A program made the translations under genes and the position numbers. Under the pieces are notes generated by a model, which ran no database searches, was not told the DNA's origin, and saw only the letters and a list, made by a program, of their open reading frames with translations. From Nitrospira sp. (GTDB lineage: Bacteria > Nitrospirota > Nitrospiria > Nitrospirales > Nitrospiraceae), in the NCBI GenBank assembly GCA_019636875.1, contig JAHBWR010000003.1, positions 1-64,000 on the forward strand: a stretch of DNA of 64,000 bases, in the 5' to 3' direction. Within the stretch, counting starts at the first letter, position 1, and each line of letters opens with the position of its first letter. This document shows positions 27,180 through 35,635 of this stretch, piece after piece.

Positions 27180-27522
27180 GTACCCTCTTTGGCTACAACG
27201 TAGTTCATCTCGGATGGCAGAAGGGCGAGCTGACTGTGTGTCATCGTAACACACTCGTCCTTCCACCGACCAACTCGCTGCTGGCTCCGTTGAGACAGAC
27301 GGTGTTGGCGCTAAGGTCTGAGGACTATTTACTATGCGGAAAGTCCATGGGCACTATCCCTTCAGTCGAGCTGTAGACTGACTCAACGCGAAAGCCGCAG
27401 TCTGGAGGGAGCACGTGCGGTATATCAAATTATTCATGCGCGCACTTAGCCCGCGTGGTACTGTGACGCACGGTGTTTCGATGATTTCCGAAGGAATCGG
27501 TAGAGCTAAGGGAGTCTCATCA
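27180..27522. other. divergent intergenic region
   Basis: 343 bases between the exported protein (minus) and the HtrA gene (plus). An in-frame GTG at 27415 would extend HtrA by 36 residues, but that stretch lacks a signal-peptide character and a ribosome-binding site. The region should hold promoters for both directions; I found no convincing -35/-10 pair. Confidence 0.4.
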
Positions 27523-28932
27523 GTGAACAGCGGAAAGTTCAGAATGTGGGCCATTAATTTAGGAATAGCCGCGTGTCTTATTGGCCCGGTGTCAGCACCG
27601 GCCGCCACCAAGCCGGTTCCCAAGACGAGCAGCCAGGATTTGCAGCACCAAGTAAAGAGCACGGCCAATAAGGTCATTCCGGCGGTCGTGAGCATCGCAT
27701 CGACCGTGATGGTGCGTGATCAGGCCTTTGGTGACGAGGCGTTGCCGTTCGGTCTGTTTAAAGAGCCTCCCACGCGTCGCCAATATGGGCAGGGGTCCGG
27801 CGTGATCGTCGCACCGGACGGCTACATCATTACCAATAACCATGTTGTTGCCGACGCGGTCGATGTGGAGGTGGTCCTGGCGGACCGGCGCCAGTACAAG
27901 GGAAGAGTGGTCGCCACGGATCCCAAGACCGATGTTGCCGTGGTGAAGATTCAGGCGACGAAGCTTCCGACCGTGGCCTGGGGTGATTCGAGTCAACTGG
28001 ATGTCGGCGACTTTGTCCTTGCCATCGGCAACCCGCTGGGGTTGAGCCGCACCGTCACGTTCGGCATTGTGAGCGCAGTCGGTCGCGCGGATGTCGGTGT
28101 CGCGGATTTTGAAGACTTTATTCAGACGGATGCGCCGATCAATCCCGGGAATTCAGGCGGAGCGCTCGTCAATATTCATGGCGAGCTGGTTGGGATCAAT
28201 ACGGCGATTGCGAGTCCGACCGGAGGCAGCGTGGGGGTCGGATTTGCGATCCCCAGCAATATGGCTCGTGCCGCGATGCAGAGCTTGATCAAGACGGGCC
28301 GTGTCGTCCGAGGATTTCTCGGCGCCTACACGCAAGATGTCAGCCCTCCCTTGGGAAAGATTTTTCACTTACCGGATGTGAAGGGTGCGATCGTGACGGA
28401 CGTGCAATCGAAGGGCTCAGCCGAACGAGCCGGTCTCAAACGAGGCGATGTCGTGGTGCGATTCGACGGAGGCGATGTGATGGATAGCGGCCATCTCCGA
28501 AACCTGGTAGCGCAGTCGTCGATCGGCAGCAAACATCGTGTGGATCTCATTAGAGAAGGGAAGGTGTATCAGGCTGAACTGGTCATTCAGGAGGCTCCGC
28601 GCGAAAGGACGAAGAAGATTCAGGCTGCCTCGACCGCCTCTACCGTCCATCCCCTCGCTGGTGTGGTCTTCGACGATGTGACACCTCCGTTGGCACGTCA
28701 GATGGATTTGCCGGTGAATAGCGGCGTGGTCGTAACGGATATCGAAGAAGGGAGCCTGGCCGAAGCGTCCGGCTTGCAACCTGGTGATGTCGTGCTGGAA
28801 CTCAACCGACAATACGTGCCAAATTTTTCAACCCTTCAGCGCCTCGCCGATCCCCTGAAACCGACTGATCTTGCCCTCCTCCTCGTCAACCGCCAGAGCA
28901 ACGTGATGTACATCCCGATTCAGGGGGAGTAA
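27523..28932 (+). CDS. HtrA/DegP-type periplasmic serine protease with two PDZ domains
   Basis: A 469-residue periplasmic protease. The catalytic triad is His107 (TNNHVV), Asp137 (KTDVAVV) and Ser211 (GNSGG), at spacings almost identical to E. coli DegP. Two PDZ domains follow (about residues 265-360 and 375-465). It degrades or refolds damaged envelope proteins. The GTG at 27523 is chosen because AAGGGAG lies eight bases before it and a signal peptide (FRMWAINLGIAACLIGPVSAPAA) follows directly. The last 16 codons are repeated as a fragment at 31049, beyond the neighbouring antiporter gene. Its stop lies 8 bases from the stop of that convergent gene. Confidence 0.9.
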   Translation: MNSGKFRMWAINLGIAACLIGPVSAPAATKPVPKTSSQDLQHQVKSTANKVIPAVVSIASTVMVRDQAFGDEALPFGLFKEPPTRRQYGQGSGVIVAPDGYIITNNHVVADAVDVEVVLADRRQYKGRVVATDPKTDVAVVKIQATKLPTVAWGDSSQLDVGDFVLAIGNPLGLSRTVTFGIVSAVGRADVGVADFEDFIQTDAPINPGNSGGALVNIHGELVGINTAIASPTGGSVGVGFAIPSNMARAAMQSLIKTGRVVRGFLGAYTQDVSPPLGKIFHLPDVKGAIVTDVQSKGSAERAGLKRGDVVVRFDGGDVMDSGHLRNLVAQSSIGSKHRVDLIREGKVYQAELVIQEAPRERTKKIQAASTASTVHPLAGVVFDDVTPPLARQMDLPVNSGVVVTDIEEGSLAEASGLQPGDVVLELNRQYVPNFSTLQRLADPLKPTDLALLLVNRQSNVMYIPIQGE

Positions 28933-28940
28933 TGAGACCG

Positions 28941-30833
28941 TTAGCTGGCAGGAGCCGACGTGGGCTCTTCGGGCGATTTGGGGATCCAACCCTGTTGGCG
29001 TAACTGGTCCCATGCCTTCTCGTTTTCATGCGTGTGTACCGCGACCGAGGCTTGGTCGCCTTTCTTGGGAATGTATCCCATTCGCATGGGGAACGCCCGT
29101 TTCCCATTTCGAATCGTCAGCAAGATACAGAGTTCCCCGAATGGTCCTGCGCCTTGCTTCGGGTCAACCGGCTCACCATCAGCCGGCACGCCCTGGTTCA
29201 GCGGTTCTGTAAAGATCACCTCTTGCATCTCCACCGCACCTTGCCGAAAGCGGACGTTCCATCGTTCGATATCGTGGGGGCCTTCGAAGAGCACTTCGGC
29301 GTCGGCCTGGCGAACATGCGCCGGGGCAGCCTGGCCATCTAGGCTTTCCACGGCCACATACGCCTTCGGCACTTTGAAGAACGTGCGTGCAAGGGTGACG
29401 AATCGACTGTTGAGGTGGTCGTTATCTGTCAGCCCGACCACTGTCTCGACACTGTCAAATCGGGCGCGCATCATGACGCGTTCCTCTAGGGCGTCTCCGA
29501 AGATGACCGGGAGCCCTGCGTCTTCGGCAAGGCGACAATACCGTGGCTCAGAATCGATGAACACGACAGGCGTCCCGCCCTTCTTGAGTTCTGCCGCCAT
29601 GGCCAAGCTCAGCTCACGGACTCCAAGAATCGCCACGGTTTCCCGCTTGGGAAGTCGAAGTTGAAGGAGTTGAGCCATGGGACGCGCGAAGAGACTCGCA
29701 TGCAGCACGGTAATCCCGATGGTCATAAAAACCATCGCCCGAAGGGCATCGCCGCCATCGAGTTCTTTCTGCCGCATCGCTTCGGCGGTCAGAGATGCAA
29801 TCGCAGCGGCGACGATGCCCCGAGGCGCGACCCAGGCAAGAAAGAGGCGCTCCTTCACAGGGAGTTCGGTCCCGATCGTCGACAAGAACACGCTCGCGGG
29901 ACGCACCAGGAAGATCAACGCGGCGACGGCCCACCAGGCTGCCGGCCCCAATTGTACGATGTCGTTCCATCGAAGGTCGGCCACCAACAAGATGAACAAC
30001 AGCCCGACCAACATAATGGTCATTTGATCTTTGAAATCTCGCAGGTCACGATCGACCTGAGTCCCGAGGTTGCCTACTAGAATACCGGCGACGGTGACGG
30101 CAAGGATGCCGCTCTGGGGGATGACCTGATCGCATAGTTGAAACAGCCCGTATGTCATAGCGAGGGTAAAGATATTTGTGTAGCCATGGGGTACGAGCCC
30201 GGGCCAGCGGAGGAGCTTGCCAAGAACAAAGCCTCCGATTGTACCTGCGGCGATGCCGAATCCCAGTCGCAAGGCCAGTAAATTGAGTTCGCTCGTCAGC
30301 GTCTCCGTCGCTGGCGACAGCACAAAGTTCAAGACGAGAATGGCCAGCACCGCACCGATCGGATCGATCAACACGCCCTCGGCCTCGATAATGGTTCGCA
30401 TGTGAGGCCGTAGGCGCATGTTCCGAACCAGTGGGGCGACGACGGTCGGCCCGGTGACGACAACCAGACTTCCGAACAGGAGCGAATGCCCCAGCGACCA
30501 GTCGAGAATAAAATGGGCCACGAGGGTGGCACCGGCTAATGTCAGCACGGCGCCCCAGGTCACGAGCTGCCGAATGGGCGCTTCCTGTCGACGCAGGCGT
30601 GACCACTGCAGATTCAATCCTCCTTCGAATAGGATGATCGCAATCGCAAAATCGACCAGATCGAAAAGTCCACGGCCCATGGATTGAGGATGGACCCAAT
30701 TGAGCAACTCAGGGCCCAACGCGGCGCCGAGCGGGAGGAGGAGCACGGTACTTGGAATATTCAGATGGCGGGCAAGCGACTGCGCGAGGACGCCGGCTAT
30801 GAGTGCGATCGAGAGGGTTAGTCCGGCGTGCAC
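28941..30833 (-). CDS. CPA-type Na+(K+)/H+ antiporter with C-terminal TrkA-N-like domain
   Basis: A 630-residue protein. The first 390 residues form about twelve membrane helices of the cation:proton antiporter fold, with FEGGLNLQWSRLRR, VVTGPTVVAPLVR and the ion-site region GVLIDPIGAVLAILVLNF. A cytoplasmic Rossmann domain follows (VAILGVRELSLAMAAELKKGGTPVVFIDSE), of the TrkA-N kind, which binds nucleotides in related transporters, then a polar tail. It would exchange Na+ or K+ for protons. The nucleotide-binding glycine motif is partly degenerate (GVREL rather than GxGxxG). It lies between the HtrA gene and the fragment of that gene. Confidence 0.85.
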   Translation of the reverse strand: MHAGLTLSIALIAGVLAQSLARHLNIPSTVLLLPLGAALGPELLNWVHPQSMGRGLFDLVDFAIAIILFEGGLNLQWSRLRRQEAPIRQLVTWGAVLTLAGATLVAHFILDWSLGHSLLFGSLVVVTGPTVVAPLVRNMRLRPHMRTIIEAEGVLIDPIGAVLAILVLNFVLSPATETLTSELNLLALRLGFGIAAGTIGGFVLGKLLRWPGLVPHGYTNIFTLAMTYGLFQLCDQVIPQSGILAVTVAGILVGNLGTQVDRDLRDFKDQMTIMLVGLLFILLVADLRWNDIVQLGPAAWWAVAALIFLVRPASVFLSTIGTELPVKERLFLAWVAPRGIVAAAIASLTAEAMRQKELDGGDALRAMVFMTIGITVLHASLFARPMAQLLQLRLPKRETVAILGVRELSLAMAAELKKGGTPVVFIDSEPRYCRLAEDAGLPVIFGDALEERVMMRARFDSVETVVGLTDNDHLNSRFVTLARTFFKVPKAYVAVESLDGQAAPAHVRQADAEVLFEGPHDIERWNVRFRQGAVEMQEVIFTEPLNQGVPADGEPVDPKQGAGPFGELCILLTIRNGKRAFPMRMGYIPKKGDQASVAVHTHENEKAWDQLRQQGWIPKSPEEPTSAPAS

Positions 30834-31332
30834 GGGGCGGAGACCTGATTCAAGATGATTGAGTGAAAGGCAGAACCCATCGTTGCTTACAAACTGACAA
30901 CTGCAATGCGAGGTCTCAGACGGCTCACGTTGGGTGTCACGATATTTCGACCCTATAGTGTGAGATAAGAGCTCGCGTGCCCCTCAAGATACAGAACTCG
31001 CACCTCTGGTACAAACCTTTTCGTGATCGGAACGGGGCTCAGTGTCGGCTGCTCGTCAATCGCCAGGGCAGCGTGATGTGCATACCGATTCAGGGAAATA
31101 GCGAAAGAGCAGGTCATCTAATAGGAGGGCAGAGTCTGCGAGATTTGAAGCCCCTACAGGGTCGGAGACTATAGGCCCTGATACTACCTCATCGTTCCAA
31201 TCTCAATCACTTACAGAGGAGTCAGAGGCAGACCAAGACCCGATGAAACCACGTCGGACACGATAGTTCTGCCACAGTTCGGCCACAAGTGACGACGTGA
31301 TACAGTCACATACAAAGCCTTCGGAGAGAATG
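30834..31332. other. intergenic region with HtrA tail fragment
   Basis: About 500 bases between the antiporter start and the HNH-like gene. The only recognisable content is a copy of the end of the HtrA gene at 31049-31095. The rest shows no gene-like frame. The sequence toward 31300 becomes AT-richer, in line with the next gene being imported. Confidence 0.5.
31049..31095 (+). pseudogene. fragment of an HtrA gene 3' end
   Basis: These 47 bases match 28879-28925 of the HtrA gene at 41 positions. The translation reads LLVNRQGSVMCIPIQG against LLVNRQSNVMYIPIQG in HtrA. Upstream of this point the similarity fades, and the fragment has lost the stop codon of the intact gene. It looks like what remains of a second HtrA copy. 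Confidence 0.6.
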
Positions 31333-32268
31333 ATGTCGGAAAGCCTGTGCCGACTTTGTAACGCCCAAGCGACTCTACAGCATAGTCACATTCTTCCTGC
31401 GTTCGTGTTTCGATGGATGCGCGAGAGTTCGGGTGGAGGCTACCTTCGTCTAGGCATGACTCCCAATCGGAGAGTTCAGGATGGTTTGAAGCAGCATTGG
31501 TTATGCATGGACTGTGAGGAATTATTCAGCCGAGCAGAAACCGATTTTGCCAAAAAAGTCTTCTATCCATACACAAATGGTAGTTCAAGTCGCATCATTT
31601 ATGGCGAGTGGCTTTTGCGCTTCTGCGTTTCAGTATCTTGGAGGGTGTTGCAATTTTACAAAGAGAAAATTTCACTAAATAACTTCGGAGCTGACGAGAT
31701 TTCACGAATTACTGAAGCCGAGGCTGCTTGGAAGGCGTTCTTGCTAGCTCAACGACGGCACCCTGGATCATTTCGACAGCACCTACTACCACTTGATGCT
31801 ATCCAATCAATTACCTTTCGCCAGGATCTATCTCCAAATCTCAATCGTTATCTCATGCGCACAACGGATATGGACCTTTGTGAGGGCAAAACTGCCAGCT
31901 TCGTGTACTCAAAGCTCGGTCGGTTCGTCATTTTGGGATTTATCCGTCAAGATCGTCCGAACCAGTGGCAAGGGTCGAGGGTCCAACTCAGGACTGGCCT
32001 AATCGAGCCACGCAAGTACACGATTAACGGAGGCTTTTGGGATTACCTAAATGTGCGAGCGCGGTTCGTTGCAGACCTGCAATCTAGCATATCCCCTCGC
32101 CAGATACAGAAAAGCGATGAGGCACGCCGTGCGAATCTAGAGAGCTACGTTGGCAGTGATGAATTCTTGGCCTTGTTAAACGATTTGAGCATGTTCGGAG
32201 AGGCAGCATTCGCACAAGATGACTTGCCTGAAGAGGGTGGGTCAAAGGAATCGAAGACATCGTCATGA
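31333..32268 (+). CDS. HNH-endonuclease-like zinc protein, probably imported
   Basis: A 311-residue protein beginning with SLCRLCNAQATLQHSHILPAF and, about 60 residues on, WLCMDCEELFS. The pair of C-x2-C knuckles plus SHILP is the pattern of HNH-type zinc endonuclease domains. The rest (about 230 residues) is helical and unknown. Base use differs from the neighbours: 31561-31680 has only 46 G or C in 120 by hand count. With the gene fragment beside it, this suggests horizontal transfer; proteins of this type occur in defence or mobile contexts, but nothing here proves such a role. GGAGAGA precedes ATG codons at 31330 and 31333. Confidence 0.5.
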   Translation: MSESLCRLCNAQATLQHSHILPAFVFRWMRESSGGGYLRLGMTPNRRVQDGLKQHWLCMDCEELFSRAETDFAKKVFYPYTNGSSSRIIYGEWLLRFCVSVSWRVLQFYKEKISLNNFGADEISRITEAEAAWKAFLLAQRRHPGSFRQHLLPLDAIQSITFRQDLSPNLNRYLMRTTDMDLCEGKTASFVYSKLGRFVILGFIRQDRPNQWQGSRVQLRTGLIEPRKYTINGGFWDYLNVRARFVADLQSSISPRQIQKSDEARRANLESYVGSDEFLALLNDLSMFGEAAFAQDDLPEEGGSKESKTSS

Positions 32269-32358
32269 ATTCTGCGGATTGCATATTCGCAGCCTCTACT
32301 CTCCTTATAGCGGCATTCATCGCTCAGCCGTACGCTGGCCTTAGGCGCCAGCATTCTG

Positions 32359-33480
32359 CTACAGAGGAAACAGCTGCAGACTAAACGCCCGTTCGGTGAA
32401 CCAGACGAGTGCGATGGCGATCACCGCCAGTGACCCTCCTGTTAGAACCAATCGCGGATAGGACCAGGACCGTCGGATCAGGTAGGCCAGTGGTAAGAAG
32501 GCGGCGACAATGGCGAGTTGGCCAAGTTCCACGCCGACGTTGAAACTCACCAGGCTCAGTAGCAATGAATTGTGTGGAAGCCCTAGATCTGTGAGCACTG
32601 CAGCAAACCCGAACCCGTGGATCAGGCCGAATCCAAACGCCACTAGCCAACGTCGACTAATCATCATTGGGTACAAATTGCCAAGTCCAGCAAGCACGAC
32701 GGAAGCGGCGATGGTCGATTCCACTAAGCGAGATGGCAAGTGGACAACGTCCAGCGCGGCCAAGCTCAATGTCAGCGAATGGGCGACGGTAAAGGCTGTG
32801 ACGATACTGACGACATTCCAGCACACTGATGGAAATTCCCTGGTTGCTTGCCAGTGACCGTCCATTCGAACCAAAACTGCGGGTAGCAACAAGGCCAGCA
32901 AGAATAAAACATGGTCGAAACCCAACCAGATATGCCAGATGCCCTCGTGGAGAAATTGACGGCTCCCATCCCAGAGTGACCGATCGCCGATTGAGAATTC
33001 CTGAACACGGGTTTCTTGACCAAAAATGGCGGTGCTGGTCTGTCCGCCTCTGGTCAGGCGCAAGAGCCCTTTGTGTTGGGCGTCGATATCGAAGAGCAGG
33101 CTATAGTCCACATGCAGCGCTTGGATTACCTCCGCGCACTCTGAACGGAAGCGCAGGACGGAGTATGCTCCATCCGTGTGATGATCGATGAGCTGTTCCA
33201 ACATCTGGGTCGTACAGGTTTGTCTGTCAGTTGATAGCGTCAGATGAGACAGGGCATAGGCCCCGATCTCGTCATGCTTGGTGCGAACTTCTCCCCACGT
33301 GATCTGTCCGTTTCCGTCGCCATCCAATCCAATCGCAATGTCCAGATCGCGTAGAGCGATATCCCATTGCCCCTCAACATGATCGTTCTGAATCGAGAGT
33401 GACAGATAACTGTCGCTGGGCTTATGAGCCCAGGCAGGAAGACTGAACAACAGGCAGATGAATATGATCAGAATACGCAT
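32359..33480 (-). CDS. HupE/UreJ_2-type membrane protein with periplasmic EF-hand
   Basis: A 373-residue protein. The signal peptide ends at PAWA, followed by HKPSDSYLSLSI and a periplasmic domain of about 165 residues with a canonical EF-hand loop, D53-G-D-G-N-G-Q-I-T-W-G-E64. The C-terminal half has about six helices of the HupE/UreJ_2 family: GIWHIWLGFDHVLFLLALLLP, FTVAHSLTLSLAAL and GFGLIHGFGFA, with the conserved His/Asp pairs used by HupE-type nickel permeases. It probably carries nickel across the inner membrane. Its ATG shares a base with the stop of the TPR gene upstream, so it is the end of a minus-strand operon with TonB. Confidence 0.8.
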   Translation of the reverse strand: MRILIIFICLLFSLPAWAHKPSDSYLSLSIQNDHVEGQWDIALRDLDIAIGLDGDGNGQITWGEVRTKHDEIGAYALSHLTLSTDRQTCTTQMLEQLIDHHTDGAYSVLRFRSECAEVIQALHVDYSLLFDIDAQHKGLLRLTRGGQTSTAIFGQETRVQEFSIGDRSLWDGSRQFLHEGIWHIWLGFDHVLFLLALLLPAVLVRMDGHWQATREFPSVCWNVVSIVTAFTVAHSLTLSLAALDVVHLPSRLVESTIAASVVLAGLGNLYPMMISRRWLVAFGFGLIHGFGFAAVLTDLGLPHNSLLLSLVSFNVGVELGQLAIVAAFLPLAYLIRRSWSYPRLVLTGGSLAVIAIALVWFTERAFSLQLFPL

Positions 33481-34667
33481 CAGAATGCTGCCTCCTGAAT
33501 TTGCCGGGCAAGTTGTCGTAATCGAAAGTCTTCGACATGGTTTGTCTTCAGCCAATCAATTGCCGGTTGAGCAGCTGAACGGTCTTCAGCGGCAAGGGCG
33601 CTTTCGAGGAGGATCCTGGCGTCTGCCGGTTCGCGTTGTACGGCCCAATTGACCTGGGCGAGTGGGAGCGCATGGTCGGCGTCATGCAACAATGCCAACG
33701 TGAATCGTGCTTCTTCTCGCACATGGACGGCGGTTCCCCGCTCGCGAGCGGCGGCAAAGCGGGCTCGTAGTTCCGCCGTGTGGTTTTGGAACGCGGGCAG
33801 CTCCAGTGCCTGTTCGGCGATCGCCAGACGCAGGAGCAAGCCATCGGCCTTCGTCTCAGATTGGAGCAGGGAGACGACATCTTGATAACGGCGTTGATCC
33901 AGCAGGAAATCCGCATAGGCGCCGAGTAAATATTGATCTTTGATGCCGACCTTGAAGGCTTCGGCAAAGGCCTGCTCTGCTTCTTTGATCGCTCCTGTGC
34001 GAGCTGCTGTTTCAGCCAGGATGGTGGCGATCCAAATTCGCTCACGACCGGCAAGGGATGTATCAGAAAGCACCTGCCGGAGCAGCGCTCGGCTTTTCGC
34101 TGATTGGCCCGTGACGCCGGCAATATCGGTCAGACACCCAAGCAACACGTATGAGGCAGTCAATCGCGCAAGCCTCTGACAAGCTCGCCTGGCATCCTCG
34201 TAGCGTGCTTGGACCTGGAGGATTGATGCTTTGGTGAGCCAGGCCTGGGCATTGGTTGGTTCTATGGCCAGTACCTCGTCAAGGTCGGCTAGGGCCTGAT
34301 CGAATTCGTGGGCGGTCTGCCTGATTGTCGCGCGCAGGAGGAGTGCGGCTGGTGGCGGACTCGGCTCACTCCACCACGGAATGAGGACGGCCTGTGCTTG
34401 GCCAAGAAACCGGGGATCGCCCTCCGAGCGACCTTGCTCAATGTAGCGAGTCGCCAGCTTCACAGCGGATTCAAGATTGCGCGGATCTCGTCGAAGGTCG
34501 GTTCGCATAATTTTGAGTTCGCGCGCGGCTGGATCAGAGGCTTTGAAGGTGAGTCGCTCAAGGACTTGGGCATCATCCGTCGGGAGATAGGGTTGAGCGG
34601 ATCCGAGGCCAATCTGGCTCACCATGAGCCATCCGATCACGTGAATGACACCGATGAAACGAATCAT
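33480..34667 (-). CDS. TPR-repeat exported protein
   Basis: A 395-residue protein with a signal peptide (MIRFIGVIHVIGWLMVSQIGLGSAQP) and a solenoid of tetratricopeptide-like helices throughout, for example LADLDEVLAIEPTNAQAWLTKASILQVQ. It should be periplasmic. It lies between tonB and hupE with no gaps (its stop overlaps the hupE start and its start is three bases from the tonB stop), so it is very likely part of the same metal-uptake unit, perhaps as a scaffold. No enzyme motif is present. Confidence 0.7.
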   Translation of the reverse strand: MIRFIGVIHVIGWLMVSQIGLGSAQPYLPTDDAQVLERLTFKASDPAARELKIMRTDLRRDPRNLESAVKLATRYIEQGRSEGDPRFLGQAQAVLIPWWSEPSPPPAALLLRATIRQTAHEFDQALADLDEVLAIEPTNAQAWLTKASILQVQARYEDARRACQRLARLTASYVLLGCLTDIAGVTGQSAKSRALLRQVLSDTSLAGRERIWIATILAETAARTGAIKEAEQAFAEAFKVGIKDQYLLGAYADFLLDQRRYQDVVSLLQSETKADGLLLRLAIAEQALELPAFQNHTAELRARFAAARERGTAVHVREEARFTLALLHDADHALPLAQVNWAVQREPADARILLESALAAEDRSAAQPAIDWLKTNHVEDFRLRQLARQIQEAAF

Positions 34668-34670
34668 GGA

Positions 34671-35576
34671 TTACTCTCGTGTATAGGTGATGGGAATGCG
34701 CATCACAATTTGCTGACGATCCACCGTGCGATCGAACTGCATGGGAAAAGCCCGCTGAACGAGGGCCATGGCTTCCTGATCGATACGAGCGAAGCCCGAA
34801 CTCGTTACTACTGCTGAGTCCAACAAGGTGCCGTCTCTTGAAACCACAGCCTTGACCATGACCTTGAGCGGCTCGAATTGACTGAACGACGGTCGAGAAG
34901 AACGTTTTAGTTCCTCCAGGCGGCGGAAAATGGCCTGCTGAAGCCAACTATAGTCGGGACGTGTCGGAGAAGCGGTTTTGGTCTCCGATAGTGAGGTCTT
35001 CAACGGTGAAGACTCCGCTGCATCAGTAGGTGACTTCTCTTCTTGAACGGCGGTAGCAGTAACGGTCTCCTGTAATGACGGTTCTTGAGTTGCTGTGTCG
35101 ATCGGGGGTTCCGCTTGTTGTAGTGGAGGAACATCGGCCTGGGTTAGGTTGGGGGTCGGCTCTTCCAATGTGGATGTTGCCGTTGACTCTGTCTCGAGAG
35201 TATCTGTTGGAGGCAAGCTTGGCTCAGGTTTCGGTGCGACCGTTGCCTCAGCCTGTGGTTCAACCGAAGCGACTCGTTCGCCGAATGACCTAATGTGATG
35301 AGTAGACTGATGGGCAGGAGGTGCGGCGGTTGTCCGAACGGATTGTTTCGCTATGCTTGATTCAGGGGTTTCGATAGTTTGGGCTGACTTCTCAGCCGAT
35401 GGTATCGATTGCACGAGAGAAACGTCCCAATGAAACGGTTCTGTGGGAACAGTCACCGTCGACCGATGGAAGAGTGGGAGAAGGCTGAGCAATAGGAGGC
35501 TGTGAAGAGCAATCGAACCAACCCACCCGTGCAGGAGCGGTGCTCGTGACTCTTGCATCATCGGAACTTGATTCAC
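34671..35576 (-). CDS. tonB: TonB-family energy-transducing protein
   Basis: A 301-residue TonB. An N-terminal membrane anchor (SIALHSLLLLSLLPLF) is followed by about 150 residues rich in Pro, Glu, Thr and Ser that span the periplasm, and a C-terminal TonB domain (RRLEELKRSSRPSF, VMVKAVVSRDGTLLDSAVVTSSGFARIDQEAM, MRIPITYTRE). The spacer lacks the usual Pro-Lys/Pro-Glu repeats but has the same make-up. It would energise the TonB-dependent receptor at 40240. GTG at 35576 is chosen: AAGGAAGAG lies just before it, whereas the longer frame from 35621 begins inside a hairpin. Confidence 0.85.
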   Translation of the reverse strand: MNQVPMMQESRAPLLHGWVGSIALHSLLLLSLLPLFHRSTVTVPTEPFHWDVSLVQSIPSAEKSAQTIETPESSIAKQSVRTTAAPPAHQSTHHIRSFGERVASVEPQAEATVAPKPEPSLPPTDTLETESTATSTLEEPTPNLTQADVPPLQQAEPPIDTATQEPSLQETVTATAVQEEKSPTDAAESSPLKTSLSETKTASPTRPDYSWLQQAIFRRLEELKRSSRPSFSQFEPLKVMVKAVVSRDGTLLDSAVVTSSGFARIDQEAMALVQRAFPMQFDRTVDRQQIVMRIPITYTRE

Positions 35577-35595
35577 GATCTCTTCCTTTGATGGC

Positions 35596-35625
35596 GCGGG
35601 TGCCGTCTGTGCAGACGGCACCCGC
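35596..35625 (-). terminator. 14-bp perfect hairpin between DUF4331 and tonB genes
   Basis: GCGGGTGCCGTCTG at 35596-35609 pairs fully with 35612-35625, with TG between the arms. It starts 11 bases after the stop of the DUF4331 gene, read on the minus strand, and ends 19 bases before the tonB start. No T-run follows on either strand, so it may be an attenuator or an mRNA-stabilising stem rather than a full intrinsic terminator. Confidence 0.5.
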
Positions 35626-35635
35626 TTGGCGATGG

